A stretch of 64,000 nucleotides of DNA from Gari tellinella (lineage: Eukaryota; Mollusca; Bivalvia; Cardiida; Psammobiidae): positions 18,376,540-18,440,539 of the forward strand of contig OV277861.1 in the NCBI GenBank assembly GCA_922989275.2, read 5' to 3'. The notes below the pieces were generated by a model. That model had not been told where the DNA came from and searched no databases. It was given only the letters and a program-made list of their open reading frames with translations. Both the position numbers and the translations under genes were made by a program. Shown here one piece after another: positions 51,730 through 62,089 of this stretch. The stretch's first letter is position 1; the number at the start of each line of letters is the position of its first letter.

Positions 51730-52370
51730 TTCTAAATGAGCCGGAGTTGATGTCTGTATTAGCGTGTATGCACGGTGCATACTCGGGTTTCGGTTTCACT
51801 AATTGAAACAAATACTTCGTTTAATCTGATCTGCCTACTAATTAAATCCATTTTCTTCAATTAGGTTCACTGCAATGTTTAGACATAAATGTGTTATTTT
51901 GAGCGACAAGTGTCTGTATAAACACTCGGTGTGTTGCCTTAACTGTGTAAAAACATCATATATCATGGACGAAATCAGCGAAAATAGACAGGTAAACATT
52001 ACACTTGCGGGTCTATGTGTCAGATAGAGTGTTCTGGGGTGAGATTATGTTGTAGCCTTAAAGCATTAGTGTTTATTGTTTTGATTTTTGTTTTTTATTT
52101 CTTCAAATAATTGATTCCTGATACCCATGTTGGTTTTTGACAATAATATTGTGCAATATTCAATCCATTTGTACCTACCTGGTACCTGGGCCCCGTAACT
52201 CTTGTAAGGGTCGTTGGCCCGGGTACCGCAACATAGGCTTTCTAATCAACGTTTTCCTCTTATCTGTCTTTAGCTAAAGCTGGTGTCCATTCCTCAATGC
52301 TGTCCGCCTATGTCTTTTTTTGTCGTCTCCGGTGTCTGTTTCCTTCAATGGTGCCTTGAAGGATTGGTGC
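51730..52370. other. No gene recognised
   Basis: Open frames are short. GGTACCTGGGCCCCGTAACTC with GGCCCGGGTACCGCAAC (about 52180-52230) forms an imperfect inverted repeat of unknown meaning. Confidence 0.35.
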
Positions 52371-52377
52371 CTAGCGT

Positions 52378-52575
52378 CTCATAAAAGGGACATAGGCAAA
52401 CAGTGAAGACTCTGATGCGGCGTCTGATCAGAGTCTACCCTGTTTGCTGATATGAATTTCAATATGAAACAAAACGAAAATGAAAATACCAGGAATCCGT
52501 CATAATTATCAAAATTGGACTTATCCAATATATAAACATGGAAGAATCAACTTAGCATAATTGGATTAATACGAA
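52378..52575 (-). mobile_element. HpG MITE with damaged hairpin
   Basis: AAAGGGACATAGGCAAACAG, GACTCTGAT-GCGGCGTCTGATCAGAGTC (about 10 bp of the left arm lost), CCAATATATAAACATGG, GCATAATTGGATTAA. Confidence 0.8.
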
Positions 52576-52619
52576 CGTTCATTACTGAAAACACGTAAAG
52601 GAGCTTTCATGTTGCTTAG

Positions 52620-52845
52620 AATAAAAAAGCGAGCATACTAGTCGTTTACAAAGAGTGTACCTGAGAAGGGTACATTTGTCATATGCAAACGGTGAAAGCT
52701 CAGATCAGAGGGAGTCATTTGACAAGAGTCTTCACTGTTTGTTATTCTGCAATATATTGTAGAAAATAACACTTAAATCATGGACTTCACTTCATTGGAA
52801 ACTGAAAGTGTCCATTTAAACGATCAGGGTGAAAAGGTTCAGTTT
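52620..52845 (+). mobile_element. HpF, degraded
   Basis: AAAGAGTGTACCTGAGAAGG, CTCAGATCAGAGGGAGTCATTTGACAAGAGTC, GGAAACTGAAAGTGTCCATTTAAA. Confidence 0.75.
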
Positions 52846-52849
52846 CCGT

Positions 52850-53570
52850 ATGTCTTAGATGATGAAACAAAACCTACTTGTAACTGAACGTATAACCTGA
52901 CCTATGTTTTTTTACATGATTCAATTAACCCATTAAAGCTTAGAGTCTATTAAATGGGATATTGGCGAACAATGTAGACCATTGTGAGACCATTGTGGTC
53001 AGTGTTTAACTTTAGTGTTATTCAGCCATTGATGAAAGTAAAACTAAACACTTAATTCCTCAAGAGCGCATGATGCAGGAAACGTTTCAAGTGACTTTTT
53101 ATCATGGCGTGGTAGGAGTTGAAAATGCATTTCTATAGCTCAATGAAAAAAAGGTTGCATTTAGTTTAAACATTTTGTTATTTCAAAAGAGTACATATTT
53201 TATAGTCATACATAAATAAACATTAGGATGAGAACGAAAGCAATGGTCGCTTATTAGGTTATTCGCCTAGGAAATGTTGCACTTCGGCCTTACTCTTGGA
53301 CTACACCTAAAATGGATTATGACATGAATCATCTTGAAAATTAAACATTTTTTTTGTTGGTGTCTTTAGGTAAAGTAGTTATGCTATTCTAATGCACATC
53401 ACTCTGCTACTTGAGAGAGATTTCTATTTTCGGAACTGTTTACCAATCTATTCCATCTTAACTAAGAAAGGCTGGCAAAATGGAGAACGCCTCTAGGTAT
53501 GCTGAGAGTGGAAGATGGTTTCGGTCTTCATATTCGCTGTCTCTACCTTGACTTGGCGAGGAAATACAGT
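52850..53570. other. No gene recognised
   Basis: AT-rich. TTAACCCATTAAAGC...GTAGACCATTGTGAGACC at 52926-53000 may be a decayed HpG. Confidence 0.35.
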
Positions 53571-53576
53571 AAACCC

Positions 53577-53771
53577 TCTATATTACGATCACTAAAACGA
53601 AGGCTAATTGTTTGAATATAAAACAGGTGACAGCTTAAAGCAAGGTGACAGTAAAACAAAAAGCTCCTAAAGGAACTTTCGGTGTTACTGTCACCTTGCT
53701 TTAAGGAGCCACCTGTCTTAAACGCCTAACAATTATCACAATTTAATGGCCGTAATATAGAGGGTTTACTG
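53577..53771 (-). mobile_element. TaD MITE
   Basis: CAGTAAACCCTCTATATTAC to AATATAGAGGGTTTACTG; hairpin AAAGCAAGGTGACAGTAAAAC / GTTACTGTCACCTTGCTTT, centre GCTCCTAAAGGAAC. Confidence 0.9.
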
Positions 53772-53773
53772 TT

Positions 53774-53850
53774 AAGTAAAACCTCTATATTACGGCCGTC
53801 TCTCTCATACGACCACTAACTTGTGTTAATATTTAGATATATGCTTGATA
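53774..53850 (+). mobile_element. Solo TaD left end
   Basis: AGTAAAACCTCTATATTACGGCC and ACGACCACTAACTTGTGTTAAT directly abut the preceding TaD; the rest is absent. Confidence 0.65.
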
Positions 53851-53928
53851 CAGGAATCACAATCATCGTTGATTTTTTTTTAGTTTAGTTAGATAGATAT
53901 TTGTTTATCTATGGATTAATAAACCCTA

Positions 53929-54174
53929 CAGTGGAGAATCTGTTATTCTTTCCCGTTTAAACGCAAACGTACGCAAACGCAACGCACTAAAACGTAGAAA
54001 AGTACAACTTTTGGACAATTCTGATATTTCATGTTTATCTTGGTGGCAAACAGTTTGGAGCCTGATCAGACGCCGGGTTACCCGGCGTCTGATCTTGCTC
54101 CAAACTGTTTGTACTGCAAATAATAGTTTTAGCGTAAACGCGTTTATTGGGACAGAATAACACATTCTCCACTG
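53929..54174 (-). mobile_element. TaB MITE, young copy
   Basis: 246 bp between TAs, CAGTGGAGAATCTGTTATTC to AACACATTCTCCACTG. Hairpin with the same GCCAGATC-type mismatch region (here GATCTTGCTCC). Confidence 0.95.
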
Positions 54175-54265
54175 TAGCTGAGGAAAAAGTGAAAGTACGA
54201 TCGTTCGGATTTTTGTGTCAGTTGTTGTTTATGTGAAAATTAGAAAATAAATTTCGTTTGTTTTC

Positions 54266-54349
54266 AGCATTGAATTTATTGAACTCGTTGGATAAAATAT
54301 GTTGCTCGCCAAGGCTTGCAACATATTATTTTATCCAACTCGTTCAATA
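54266..54349. repeat. Palindrome with CTCGCCAAGGCTTG loop
   Basis: TGAATTTATTGAACTCGTTGG / CCAACTCGTTCAATAAATTT, inner ATAAAATATGTTGC / GCAACATATTATTTTAT. Same loop and related arms as 33260-33378. Confidence 0.9.
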
Positions 54350-54530
54350 AATTTCCTACTGAAAAACACTCATTCAATATCCTCTATTACTTGCAAACAT
54401 TTCAGAGCCAGATCAGACACCGGGTGATCCGGCGTCTGATCAGGTCCCAAATTGTTTACAGCTCAGATAAAAACAGATTCGTCAATATTGTCAACAACCC
54501 ATAATGGTTTACATGTAATTGCAATATTTC
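54350..54530 (+). mobile_element. TaB-like element, ends lost
   Basis: Hairpin GAGCCAGATCAGACACCGGG / CCGGCGTCTGATCAGGTCCC around TGATC; CTCAGATAAAAACAGATTCGTC flank. Confidence 0.7.
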
Positions 54531-54589
54531 AATTGATGTGCGTTTACTTAAACTCGTTGCATGCTAACGGCGGATACATATACACGGTG

Positions 54590-54640
54590 ATTACCTTTGC
54601 AAACAGTTTGGATCCTGATGAGACTCATTCACTAAGTGCC
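54590..54640. mobile_element. Solo hairpin 1 left arm
   Basis: TTTGCAAACAGTTTGGATCCTGATGAGAC followed by unrelated sequence. Confidence 0.6.
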
Positions 54641-54931
54641 AACCCTAGGCGAACACTTTCGAATTTTTCGGAGAATATGTGGGGTTTGAGGCTATTTTGT
54701 CATGGGTTTTCGCGACCATAACAAACTTTAAATTTGGCCACAGAGGAATCTGAACATGTGCTTATGTGGATGGTTTATGCTGTTTTGTTATGCCTTGAGA
54801 TGTATTTACTGATATAGGACTGAGTTTTGATTCTGGTTTGTGCGTGAAAGTCAGGAGGAGATAAATATAGATGTCAAGGAGACCACCGGTGCCGAGATTT
54901 CAGAAAAAACCGTTGTGTGCCTCCTTATGTT

Positions 54932-55015
54932 AACCCCTCCATTGCCATGACGTCATCAACTTCAAACAATAATTATTATTGTCGTCGGATTTTATTTCTC
55001 AAATTTTTGACTTAC
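54932..55015 (-). mobile_element. HpA 5' fragment
   Basis: TTAACCCCTCCATTGCCATGACGTCATC (CRE at 54948-54955) to TTTATTTCTCAAATTTTTGAC; the hairpin is absent. Confidence 0.8.
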
Positions 55016-55109
55016 ACGCCTAGGGTATGTCAGAATTATAAGATTTTATTTCACATTTTGAGCGACAGTAAATCCTGTGTTTGACGGTCACTCAGCGAAT
55101 AAACAAATA

Positions 55110-55303
55110 CAGTAAAACGACCACTAAAACGAAGGCTAATTGTTTGAATAAAAACCAGATGGCAGCTTAAAGCAAGGTGACAGTAAAACAGAAAGCTCCT
55201 ATAGGAGCTTTCTGTTTTACTGTCACCTTGCTTTAACCAGTCTCCTGTCTTTAGCGCCTAATAATTGCCGTAATTTAATGGCCATAATGGAGAGGTTTTA
55301 TTG
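55110..55303 (-). mobile_element. TaD MITE, short left terminus
   Basis: CAGTAAAACGACCACTAAAACG has lost about 14 bp of the usual end; right GGAGAGGTTTTATTG. Hairpin perfect around GCTCCTATAGGAGC. Confidence 0.9.
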
Positions 55304-55309
55304 TATCCA

Positions 55310-55820
55310 ATGGTGATGCAGCGTCCCATCAGGAACTATTTTGTTTGCCATTTTTCATTTAGAAGATGTTTGATATTCAAACGATGTTTGAAGTTGGAAC
55401 CGAAACGCGGCGATCGAGCCTTATCTACACTGGTTGCAATATTTGAATGTTCTTTTTCATGTGACTAGTCCATAATATAATTTAGAGTTCAATTCACAAT
55501 GTGTCATACAAAAAAGATATTGACCCGGTTTGAATTAAGTATGACTGGTCTGGCTCCAGCCCCAAGATAAATCCAGTTTAACTATTAAACTCCCGTCAGT
55601 ATTTCACAAATAAAGCAGAGGATTTCCCTCCCGGGAAGCGACAATTTCGACAGATTGAGGGCTGACCTTGTCTTAGCCAGGCAATCGATCTGTCTGTGGA
55701 TGAGTTATTCAAAGGAACAAAGATATCTTGTCATTTAGTTGTAAATATTTCAAACTGTCTGGAAAAGAATAGAGTATTCCGCATAGAGCCATAAACTGTC
55801 CACGAAAAAAACAGTTATAG
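55310..55820. other. No gene recognised
   Basis: Ordinary AT-rich sequence; CCCTCCCGGGAAGCG at about 55626 is a small palindrome. Confidence 0.35.
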
Positions 55821-55851
55821 CTACAGTGGAGAAGACGTCAGCTTTTCTCCG

Positions 55852-56026
55852 TTTACCCTTTCATGATCAAATTTATCGGGAGATTTTTACCCCTTCACCG
55901 CTTTATTGTCGCCTGCTTCAAAGGTGTTGTCTGTAATATCGTTTCAAAGTTAGATTTAACGCAGTATAACGGATCAAAACAGTTTGCAAATGCGCTTTAT
56001 GATGTCATTGGGAGTGAAAGGGTTAA
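55852..56026 (-). mobile_element. HpA2 nested in TaB, hairpin deleted
   Basis: TTTACCCTTTCATGATC at left (decayed TTAA), GTCGCCTGCTTCAAAGG, collapsed hairpin GTATAACGGATCAAAACAGTTTGC, right GGGAGTGAAAGGGTTAA. Confidence 0.85.
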
Positions 56027-56166
56027 AAATGAACGCAATACAATAGAAAATGAAAATATTTTCTTGAACTATTGACGGGATACTTTTTATCTGAGTGCAT
56101 GGCAAACGTAGTAACCCTGCGTCTGATCTGGCCCCAACTGTTTTCAATGGAAATAGTTTTTTTGTA

Positions 56167-56781
56167 CAGTGATCCCTTCCTACAATGGTACAGTGGAGAA
56201 TCTGTTATTCTTTCCCAATAAACGCGTTTACGCTAAAACTATTATTTGCAGTGCAAACAGTTTGGAGCCAGATCAGACGCCGGGTAACCCGGCGTCTGCT
56301 CAGGCTCCAAACTGTTTGCCACCAAGATAAACAAGAATTATCAGAATTGTCCAAAAGTTGTTCTTTTCTACGTTTTAGTGCTTTGCGTTTGCGTACGTTT
56401 GTGTTTAAACGGGAAAGAATAACAGATTCTCCACTGTACTCCGAAAAACGCCCCCTCCTTACAACAACGTTTGTCGCTCTTCCCCAAACGATACAGTGCT
56501 GTAATATCGTCTGCTTAAAACTGTCGTCTACCGATGTTTCTCAAAGTTACATATTTTACATTTTGATAGAACAAGCATAATAACGAAAGACAAACAGCTT
56601 GAACCCAGATCAGACGCCGCGTTACGCGGTGTCTGATCTGGATTCAAGCTGTTTGCAAATGTAAACCAAGTCGTTTTTAGTTCTCTAAGGATATTAACTT
56701 TCCCTCACTTTAACAACTTCCTCCGAAAAACACATACAGTCTGTGTCTCCCATTGGGTGTTGTTGTAGAGAGGGAGCCCTG
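56167..56781 (-). mobile_element. TaE nested in TaB and itself split by TaB
   Basis: CAGTGATCCCTTCCTACAATGG, then the inner TaB, then CTCCGAAAAACGCCCCCTCC, hairpin CTTGAACCCAGATCAGACGC / GTGTCTGATCTGGATTCAAG, then GTTGTTGTAGAGAGGGAGCCCTG. Confidence 0.85.
56191..56436 (+). mobile_element. TaB MITE, young copy, innermost
   Basis: 246 bp between TAs (56189-56190, 56437-56438), near-identical to 25272-25517. Confidence 0.95.
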
Positions 56782-56829
56782 TCGCACAAACATGTTTATT
56801 GGGAAATAATTGCATGTTCCCACCTATAT

Positions 56830-57205
56830 AATGAACAAAATGGATAAAGTAATTATAGATGTCCTAGATCTACATAGGCTAAATAAAATGAACACGACGA
56901 GTGACTTAGGTAAGTGTTATATTTCGATATACCGACATCAATTCTTATCAGGGCTAACTCGAAGTTAATAATATTGCGAGCATTTACCTGCAAGGAATAA
57001 ATCTCATTTAGTTTACGAAAGGCACATAATAATTACAGTTCGCGCAATTGTGTAATTAGTGAAACAGTAGACACCCCTTGTTATATTAATATCTTATTTA
57101 TTCGTAAATAAAATATTTGGATTTCAACTAATTGTAAATTTTGCTATTATAAGTATATTCATAGAAAGTTGAAATAATGTTGTTAAACTAGTAAATGTCA
57201 GCTAG
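56830..57205. other. No gene recognised
   Basis: AT-rich sequence with no repeats recognised. Confidence 0.35.
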
Positions 57206-57210
57206 ACATA

Positions 57211-57442
57211 ATGGGTCCGTCTTACGAAACGTCGCACGACAAAAACGTTCGTAAGTAAAAACCTATAAAATACATCTAATCTCGGATTTCTCTTATCTAA
57301 TCCTGTCTAGTGATATCTCTTCGGAAGACGATTCCAAAGAGATGTCACAAGACAGGATTAGACGGAGAGATCATAAGTTAGATGTATTTATTTTAAAGTT
57401 TTGACTTACGACCGTTTTTGTCGTACCACGTTTCTTAAGACC
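57211..57442. mobile_element. Family H palindromic MITE, old
   Basis: GGGTCCGTCTTACGAAACG to CGTTTCTTAAGACC; inner arms CTAATCCTGTCTAGTGATATCT / AGATGTCACAAGACAGGATTAG. Confidence 0.85.
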
Positions 57443-57467
57443 ACAGGCGTTGTATCTTGTACCAGAA

Positions 57468-57560
57468 GTACACTCGGTACAAAAAGTAACGAGACTTACA
57501 TTAAGACGCATTTTATTTCACGTAATGTAGTATATGGTTACAACACACTTGTAAATGTAA
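57468..57560 (+). mobile_element. Mariner-like solo end
   Basis: CACTCGGTACAAAAAGTAACGAG resembles the left end at 43957; no matching right end was found. Confidence 0.55.
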
Positions 57561-57782
57561 AGTACAAGTCATTGTGAGTACATCCCAATTTTGAAAACAA
57601 GGGTGACGCTCGTTAAATTATCAAAACGTCGTTCGTATTTATTGTATTGTTATGATGTTTGTGGGAGTTACTCACACCGTAATGTACTTTAAATTTACAA
57701 TGTATTTTATTACAATATACTACAGAAAAGTGAAATAAAATGCATCTAGTGTACATAAAAAATACGTTTGTCGGGAACCATA

Positions 57783-58033
57783 CAGTGGAGAAGACGTTAT
57801 TCCTCTTTCCCAATAAACACGTTTGTTTATGCTAAAACTTTTATGTCCACTGCAAACAGTTTGGAGCCAGATCAGACGCCGGGTAACCCAGCGTCTGATC
57901 AGGCTTCAACCTGTTTGCCTCTCTGATTAAAACCAATCCTTAGAAAATTCAAAAGACATGTCATTCGCTACGTTTTATTTGCGTTTGCTTTTAGTTTGTA
58001 TTTAAACGGGAAAGAATAACGTCTTTACCAGTG
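57783..58033 (+). mobile_element. TaB MITE, complete
   Basis: 251 bp between TAs. CAGTGGAGAAGACGTTATTC to AACGTCTTTACCAGTG; hairpin GAGCCAGATCAGACGCCGGG / CCAGCGTCTGATCAGGCTTC. Confidence 0.9.
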
Positions 58034-58324
58034 TAGCTTTGGATCACTTGTATTTTATACGTAGCCCATAACTGACCCACCATAAATCTGACGAACGTCT
58101 GACGGACGGACGGACGACAGGGGTTCGTAGCGGCGCATAATAAACAAAACATATACACGTATTTGAACATAATCAAGAGAGAGATGAATAAAATATATCT
58201 ACTGACTACGAAATGTTGACTCACATGAAATATTTGTTCTGATTCGGTTAAAGGGACAGCAATCTCACACACTGTTAAATACCAATAGTGTAAAAATAAC
58301 GACTTTTCTATTTATTTTCAATTA

Positions 58325-58464
58325 TGTTAACAGCAACTTTAAGCAGACGACATTGCAGCAGTAAAAGCGTTAGACATAAATGTTCTATTTAGGGAACTGT
58401 GGCAAGTGTCGTTGTAATGAGGGAGTCGTTGTTGGGAGGGCCGTTGTAGAGAGGGAGCGCTGTA
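58325..58464 (+). mobile_element. TaE right half
   Basis: AAGCAGACGACATTGCAGCAG, GCGTTAGACATAAATGTTC, end GTAGAGAGGGAGCGCTG before TA. Left half and hairpin absent. Confidence 0.85.
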
Positions 58465-58654
58465 ACACCAATCACAAGGTGATAGACACGGGGTTTAAAA
58501 CTCGTCTTTAATGGTATAGATGAAGCGTTAAACATCAATGATGTAACCCTAGTTCTCTAATCAGATGACATTTCAACCAATGAAGATATTTGAGACACAA
58601 CATTGATTGATGGGCACCGCCTGAACCCGTCCTACGCCAAGCCAGATTAATGCT

Positions 58655-58830
58655 AATATTTACAAACAGTTTGGATCTAGATCAGACGCCGAGTAACTCT
58701 GCGTCTGATATAGATCAAAACTGTTTGCCTCTTTATATTGTTTCGATTTATTTCTGGCAATATACCTAATACTTAAATTTAAAAAACAACTTTGGCGTGC
58801 AGACTATAGATTATATAATGGCAGTTAAGG
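58655..58830 (+). mobile_element. HpA-like element
   Basis: Hairpin TTTGGATCTAGATCAGACGCCG / TGCGTCTGATATAGATCAAAAC around GAGTAACTC; right end GGCAGTTAAGGAG. Confidence 0.75.
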
Positions 58831-59055
58831 AGAAAGACACTTGCTACTTTGTAATTAAAGTCTAACACGAAGTGGATCTATTGTACAATTCAGCTTACAG
58901 CAAATAACGTTTCTAAAATGTTTGAATCCAAGCCAACGCAGACGAAAAAAGCAAATATCGATTTGCTTTACATCGGAATCTCAAACATATAGAGTAACTG
59001 GATGAGTCTAGTTTTAATATTTCAGTAACGACTATCTTGAAGCAGATGACATTAT

Positions 59056-59272
59056 CTAACCCCTTCATTACCATGACGTCATCAATTTTAAACAATTATC
59101 GTCTGCTTATATTTCTCAAATTTAAATTTTAAGTATTTTGACTTAAGAAATATTGAAATGAGTGACAAACAGTTTGGATTCTGATCAGACGCCGCGTTAC
59201 GCGGCGTCTGATCAGGATCCAAACTGTTTGCAAATAACTATTGTATTCGTGGTAAGGCAGTGAATGGGTTAA
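59056..59272 (-). mobile_element. HpA MITE, complete
   Basis: 217 bp, CTAACCCCTTCATTACC to GGCAGTGAATGGGTTAA; hairpin GGATTCTGATCAGACGCCGC / GCGGCGTCTGATCAGGATCC around GTTAC. CRE at 59074-59081. Confidence 0.95.
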
Positions 59273-59279
59273 CGCAAAG

Positions 59280-59920
59280 GATAATCAAAATATCCGCTGC
59301 TAGTCTACTGAAGTTGAACTATATCTTTGAAGTCGCTAGCTTTTCCATTCTTTCCAATCCCTGAACCAGTAAATCAAATCATAGCTCTAGTGAGCGCGCC
59401 GGTGTATGACAAAATGACGCTGGATCACGCGAGACTTGTAGCAATTTAGACTGGTTATGGTTTCTAATGTCAGAATAAAAGCCTTGTTTGGTTTTCGTTT
59501 TCAAACAAGACGAGGGGAATCGGTCTATCGTGGCCTTTTGTTGTAGCCGAGTCGGCTTTGGTAGCTTTAAAAACTTGAAACTGAATTTCAGGGACTTTCT
59601 TATCAGCCTGAACGTTTTATATATGATAAAGTCTCCGGCGATTTCGTCGAAGCAGCACTCATTTTAATATTCTTTTAAGGCTTGCGCAGAAAGCATATAA
59701 AGTTTTGGGCAATTTTCGTTGTTTAGCAGGGGAAAGTTTTGTGGCAACTTACAGTTTAAGCAGAATAAAGACTGCAATGAAATTTGAGACCAAGGTGAAC
59801 AAGAAACACTGCTTACGTTTAGTGAAGCAGTCAAACTCCAATTTGGTTGAAATTTAAGACTACGATGACGCATAGTGGGCATTTTTGTGTCTATTTTGTT
59901 TCTTAGTTTGAGGGACGGAT
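59280..59920. other. No gene supported
   Basis: A 91-codon minus frame at 59664-59939 has ordinary composition but no recognisable domain; not called. Confidence 0.35.
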
Positions 59921-59923
59921 ACA

Positions 59924-60295
59924 GTGATGTCTCTCTCATAGGACCACTATAAAGAATGATATTGTTCTGTAATTAAGACAGGTGACTGCTTAAAGCAGGT
60001 TGAAATCTGTTTTAAGCTGTCATCTGTCTTTAACTCTAATCTTGCTGTAAAAACAAAGTCTGCTTCGAAATTGTCGTCTGCAAAATTTGATAAATTTAGA
60101 TTTATAAAATCATTTTGTAAGTGATGATACCTAAAGACGAGTATCAAATAGTTTGAATCCAGATCAGACGCCGCGTTACGCGGTGTCTGATCTGGATCCA
60201 AACTGTTTGCAAAATTCAGTAAAGTAGCGATCAGCTGGTAAAGGGTTAAAACATAAACGAGTCTTATTTCGAGTTGTCGGTATAACGAGATACCT
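59924..60295. mobile_element. TaD element, hairpin collapsed, split by HpJ
   Basis: CAGTGATGTCTCTCTCATAGG, GACAGGTGACTGCTTAAAGCAGGTTGAAA-TCTGTTTTAAGC (centre lost), then HpJ at a TTAA, then AACGAGTCTTATTTCGAGTTGTCGGTATAACGAGATACC. Confidence 0.7.
60029..60249 (+). mobile_element. HpJ MITE nested in TaD
   Basis: 221 bp, TTAA at both ends. TTAACTCTAATCTTGCTG, TCGTCTGC, hairpin TTTGAATCCAGATCAGACGC / GTGTCTGATCTGGATCCAAA around CGCGTTACGCG, right CAGCTGGTAAAGGGTTAA. Confidence 0.9.
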
Positions 60296-60362
60296 TATGT
60301 TAGCTTAATATGAATATACTGACTTACAAGTTTCGTAAATATCAGTTTCCTAACCTGAATGT

Positions 60363-60582
60363 TTAACTCCTCGCTTGCTATCATGATAGCGGCTGGTCGC
60401 CTGCTATTTTCTTCTTTTTCTTTTTTTAAAATTTTAATACCACTTTAGCTTGAGAAACATAAACACTAGAGTAAGACCGGTCGGTTGGATCCTGGTCAGA
60501 CACAGTGTTTCGCGGTCGTTTGATCTGGTTCTAAACTGCTTGCAAATGCTAGTATAGTCGCCACCAGCAGGCGAGAGATTAA
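60363..60582 (+). mobile_element. HpJ MITE
   Basis: 220 bp, TTAACTCCTCGCTTGC to CAGCAGGCGAGAGATTAA. Hairpin eroded (TTGGATCCTGGTCAGACAC / TCGTTTGATCTGGTTCTAAA). Confidence 0.85.
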
Positions 60583-60763
60583 GAGTTATCTTTGTAAACA
60601 GTTTGTCTCCGTATCAGAAACAAGATATTTCAAGCTACAGTTATAAAATCAAACTAGGTTTTTCACATCTATCGTAAGGTCTTAAAAATATAACGCAAAA
60701 ATGACTAATATTTATTTGTGACACTGTTTATAAGCAGACATAGCAATGTAGATGTTGAAAATA

Positions 60764-60964
60764 CAGTAAAGCCTCTCAATTACGACAACTAAAACAAAGT
60801 CTAATTGATTGTATAAAAGAGAGTGTCAGGTTAAAGCAAGATGACCGTAAAACAGAAAGCTCCTTTAGGAGCTTTCTGATTTACGGTCACCTTGCTTTAA
60901 GCAGTAACCTGTCGTAAACTAATTATTAGCACAATTTAGAGGTCGTAATTGGGAGGTTTTACTG
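60764..60964 (-). mobile_element. TaD MITE, complete
   Basis: 201 bp between TAs. CAGTAAAGCCTCTCAATTAC to AATTGGGAGGTTTTACTG; hairpin AAAGCAAGATGACCGTAAAAC with complement, centre GCTCCTTTAGGAGC. Confidence 0.95.
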
Positions 60965-61335
60965 TATGCTGAGGTAAATCAGTGGAGAAAGTAACAGGAA
61001 GAGACTGAATGATTAATTGTAAGAAGAATTATGTGACAAATGCCATTAAAAACGGTCATTAAGATGAACTCATGGTGTTCAACTTGGGCGGCTAATATCT
61101 TATGTCTCCCTCTCTCTGTCGTGTGTCAGCAAAACAGGCTTTCGTTGATGATAAATTTGTTCACTCTGCACTTTATATAAAACTGGAAATGTCTACTTTC
61201 TTGTAAAATAATAATTGTGTTCTGTAAAGTCTGTTTTAGATCTTGGATGACGAAGATGGTACTTATATCAAATTAAAAGGCAGTGTGTTGATCTTTATTG
61301 TTCATCCTCCTGTGTGATATTTGTATGAAGTCTTC

Positions 61336-61402
61336 AAATAGTTTGGACGCTGATCAGACGCCGAGTAACTCGGCGTCTGAGCAGCGCCTAAAATGTTTGA
61401 TA
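61336..61402. mobile_element. Hairpin 1 variant
   Basis: TTTGGACGCTGATCAGACGCCG / CGGCGTCTGAGCAGCGCCTAAA around GAGTAACTC; arm sequence GACGC is paired by GCGCC. No termini recognised. Confidence 0.75.
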
Positions 61403-61572
61403 CTCCTGATTTAGTTTATTGAGCTGAAATGACAAAGTTTAAATATGATTTTATTTTAGCAGAATGCAATAATGACGTAGAGGGTATTGAAGAATAAAAT
61501 GATATGTTACTTGTATGAAAACATTTAAATTTGAATTTCACTTAAAACGAGGAAGACTTTTATCCTGCCCCG

Positions 61573-61770
61573 TTAAACCTGTTCACCAAAGGCAGACAAC
61601 ACTGAATTTTACAAACAGTGCGTAACGCGGCGTCTGATCAGAAACCAGCCTGTTTGACAATCATTAGTTTCAGAGTAAAAGACCGCATAAAATTCCAACT
61701 TTTGTAAGTAAAAGCAGTAGAACATATAAGCAGACGATAATATGACAGCAACTTTGTTAGACGGGTTATA
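61573..61770 (+). mobile_element. HpA2-like element lacking left hairpin arm
   Basis: TTAAACCTGTTCACC, TTTACAAACAGTGCGTAACGCGGCGTCTGATCAG: the left arm after AAACAGT is missing; GCAGACGATAATATGACAGC and ACGGGTTATAA at right. Confidence 0.75.
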
Positions 61771-61841
61771 ACGGAATCTAATGCAATGCTTTAACATGTA
61801 CATGTAGAAAATGACGAGGATGAGTATTATGGTGGGATTCT

Positions 61842-62084
61842 GGGGCCCGTTTCATAAAACTTCGTACGACAAAAACGATCGTAAGTCTAAACTTTAAAAT
61901 ACATTTAATTTCTGATTTCTCTATCTAATCCTGTTTTGTCACATAAATTTGGAATCGTCTTTTCAAGACGATTCCAAAAATATGTAACAAGACAGGATTA
62001 TTTGGAGAAATAAATAATTATTGAGACTTTTATAATCTGACTTACGACAACTTTTGTCGTAAGAAGTTTTATGAAATGGGCCCC
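61842..62084. mobile_element. Family H palindromic MITE, reference copy
   Basis: 243 bp. GGGGCCCGTTTCATAAAACT to AGTTTTATGAAATGGGCCCC; centre TGGAATCGTCTTTTCAAGACGATTCCA. Confidence 0.95.
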
Positions 62085-62089
62085 TGTAG

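Larger units (their letters stand above)
55824..56828 (-). mobile_element. Outer TaB of a three-level nest
   Basis: CAGTGGAGAAGACGTCAGC and TTTCTCCGTTTA; resumes after HpA2 at AATGAACGCAATACAATAG...AACGTAGTAACCCTGCG...CAATGGAAATAG; after TaE it resumes at ACAAACATGTTTATTGGGAA and ends near TGCATGTTCCCACCTATA. Confidence 0.8.

Noticed and set aside
56185..56580. 131-codon open frame
   Set aside because: Covers an intact TaB and part of TaE; same false peptide as at 25254 and 53926.
59664..59939. 91-codon minus-strand open frame
   Set aside because: No homology recognised; length is within chance expectation for 64 kb of two-strand sequence.
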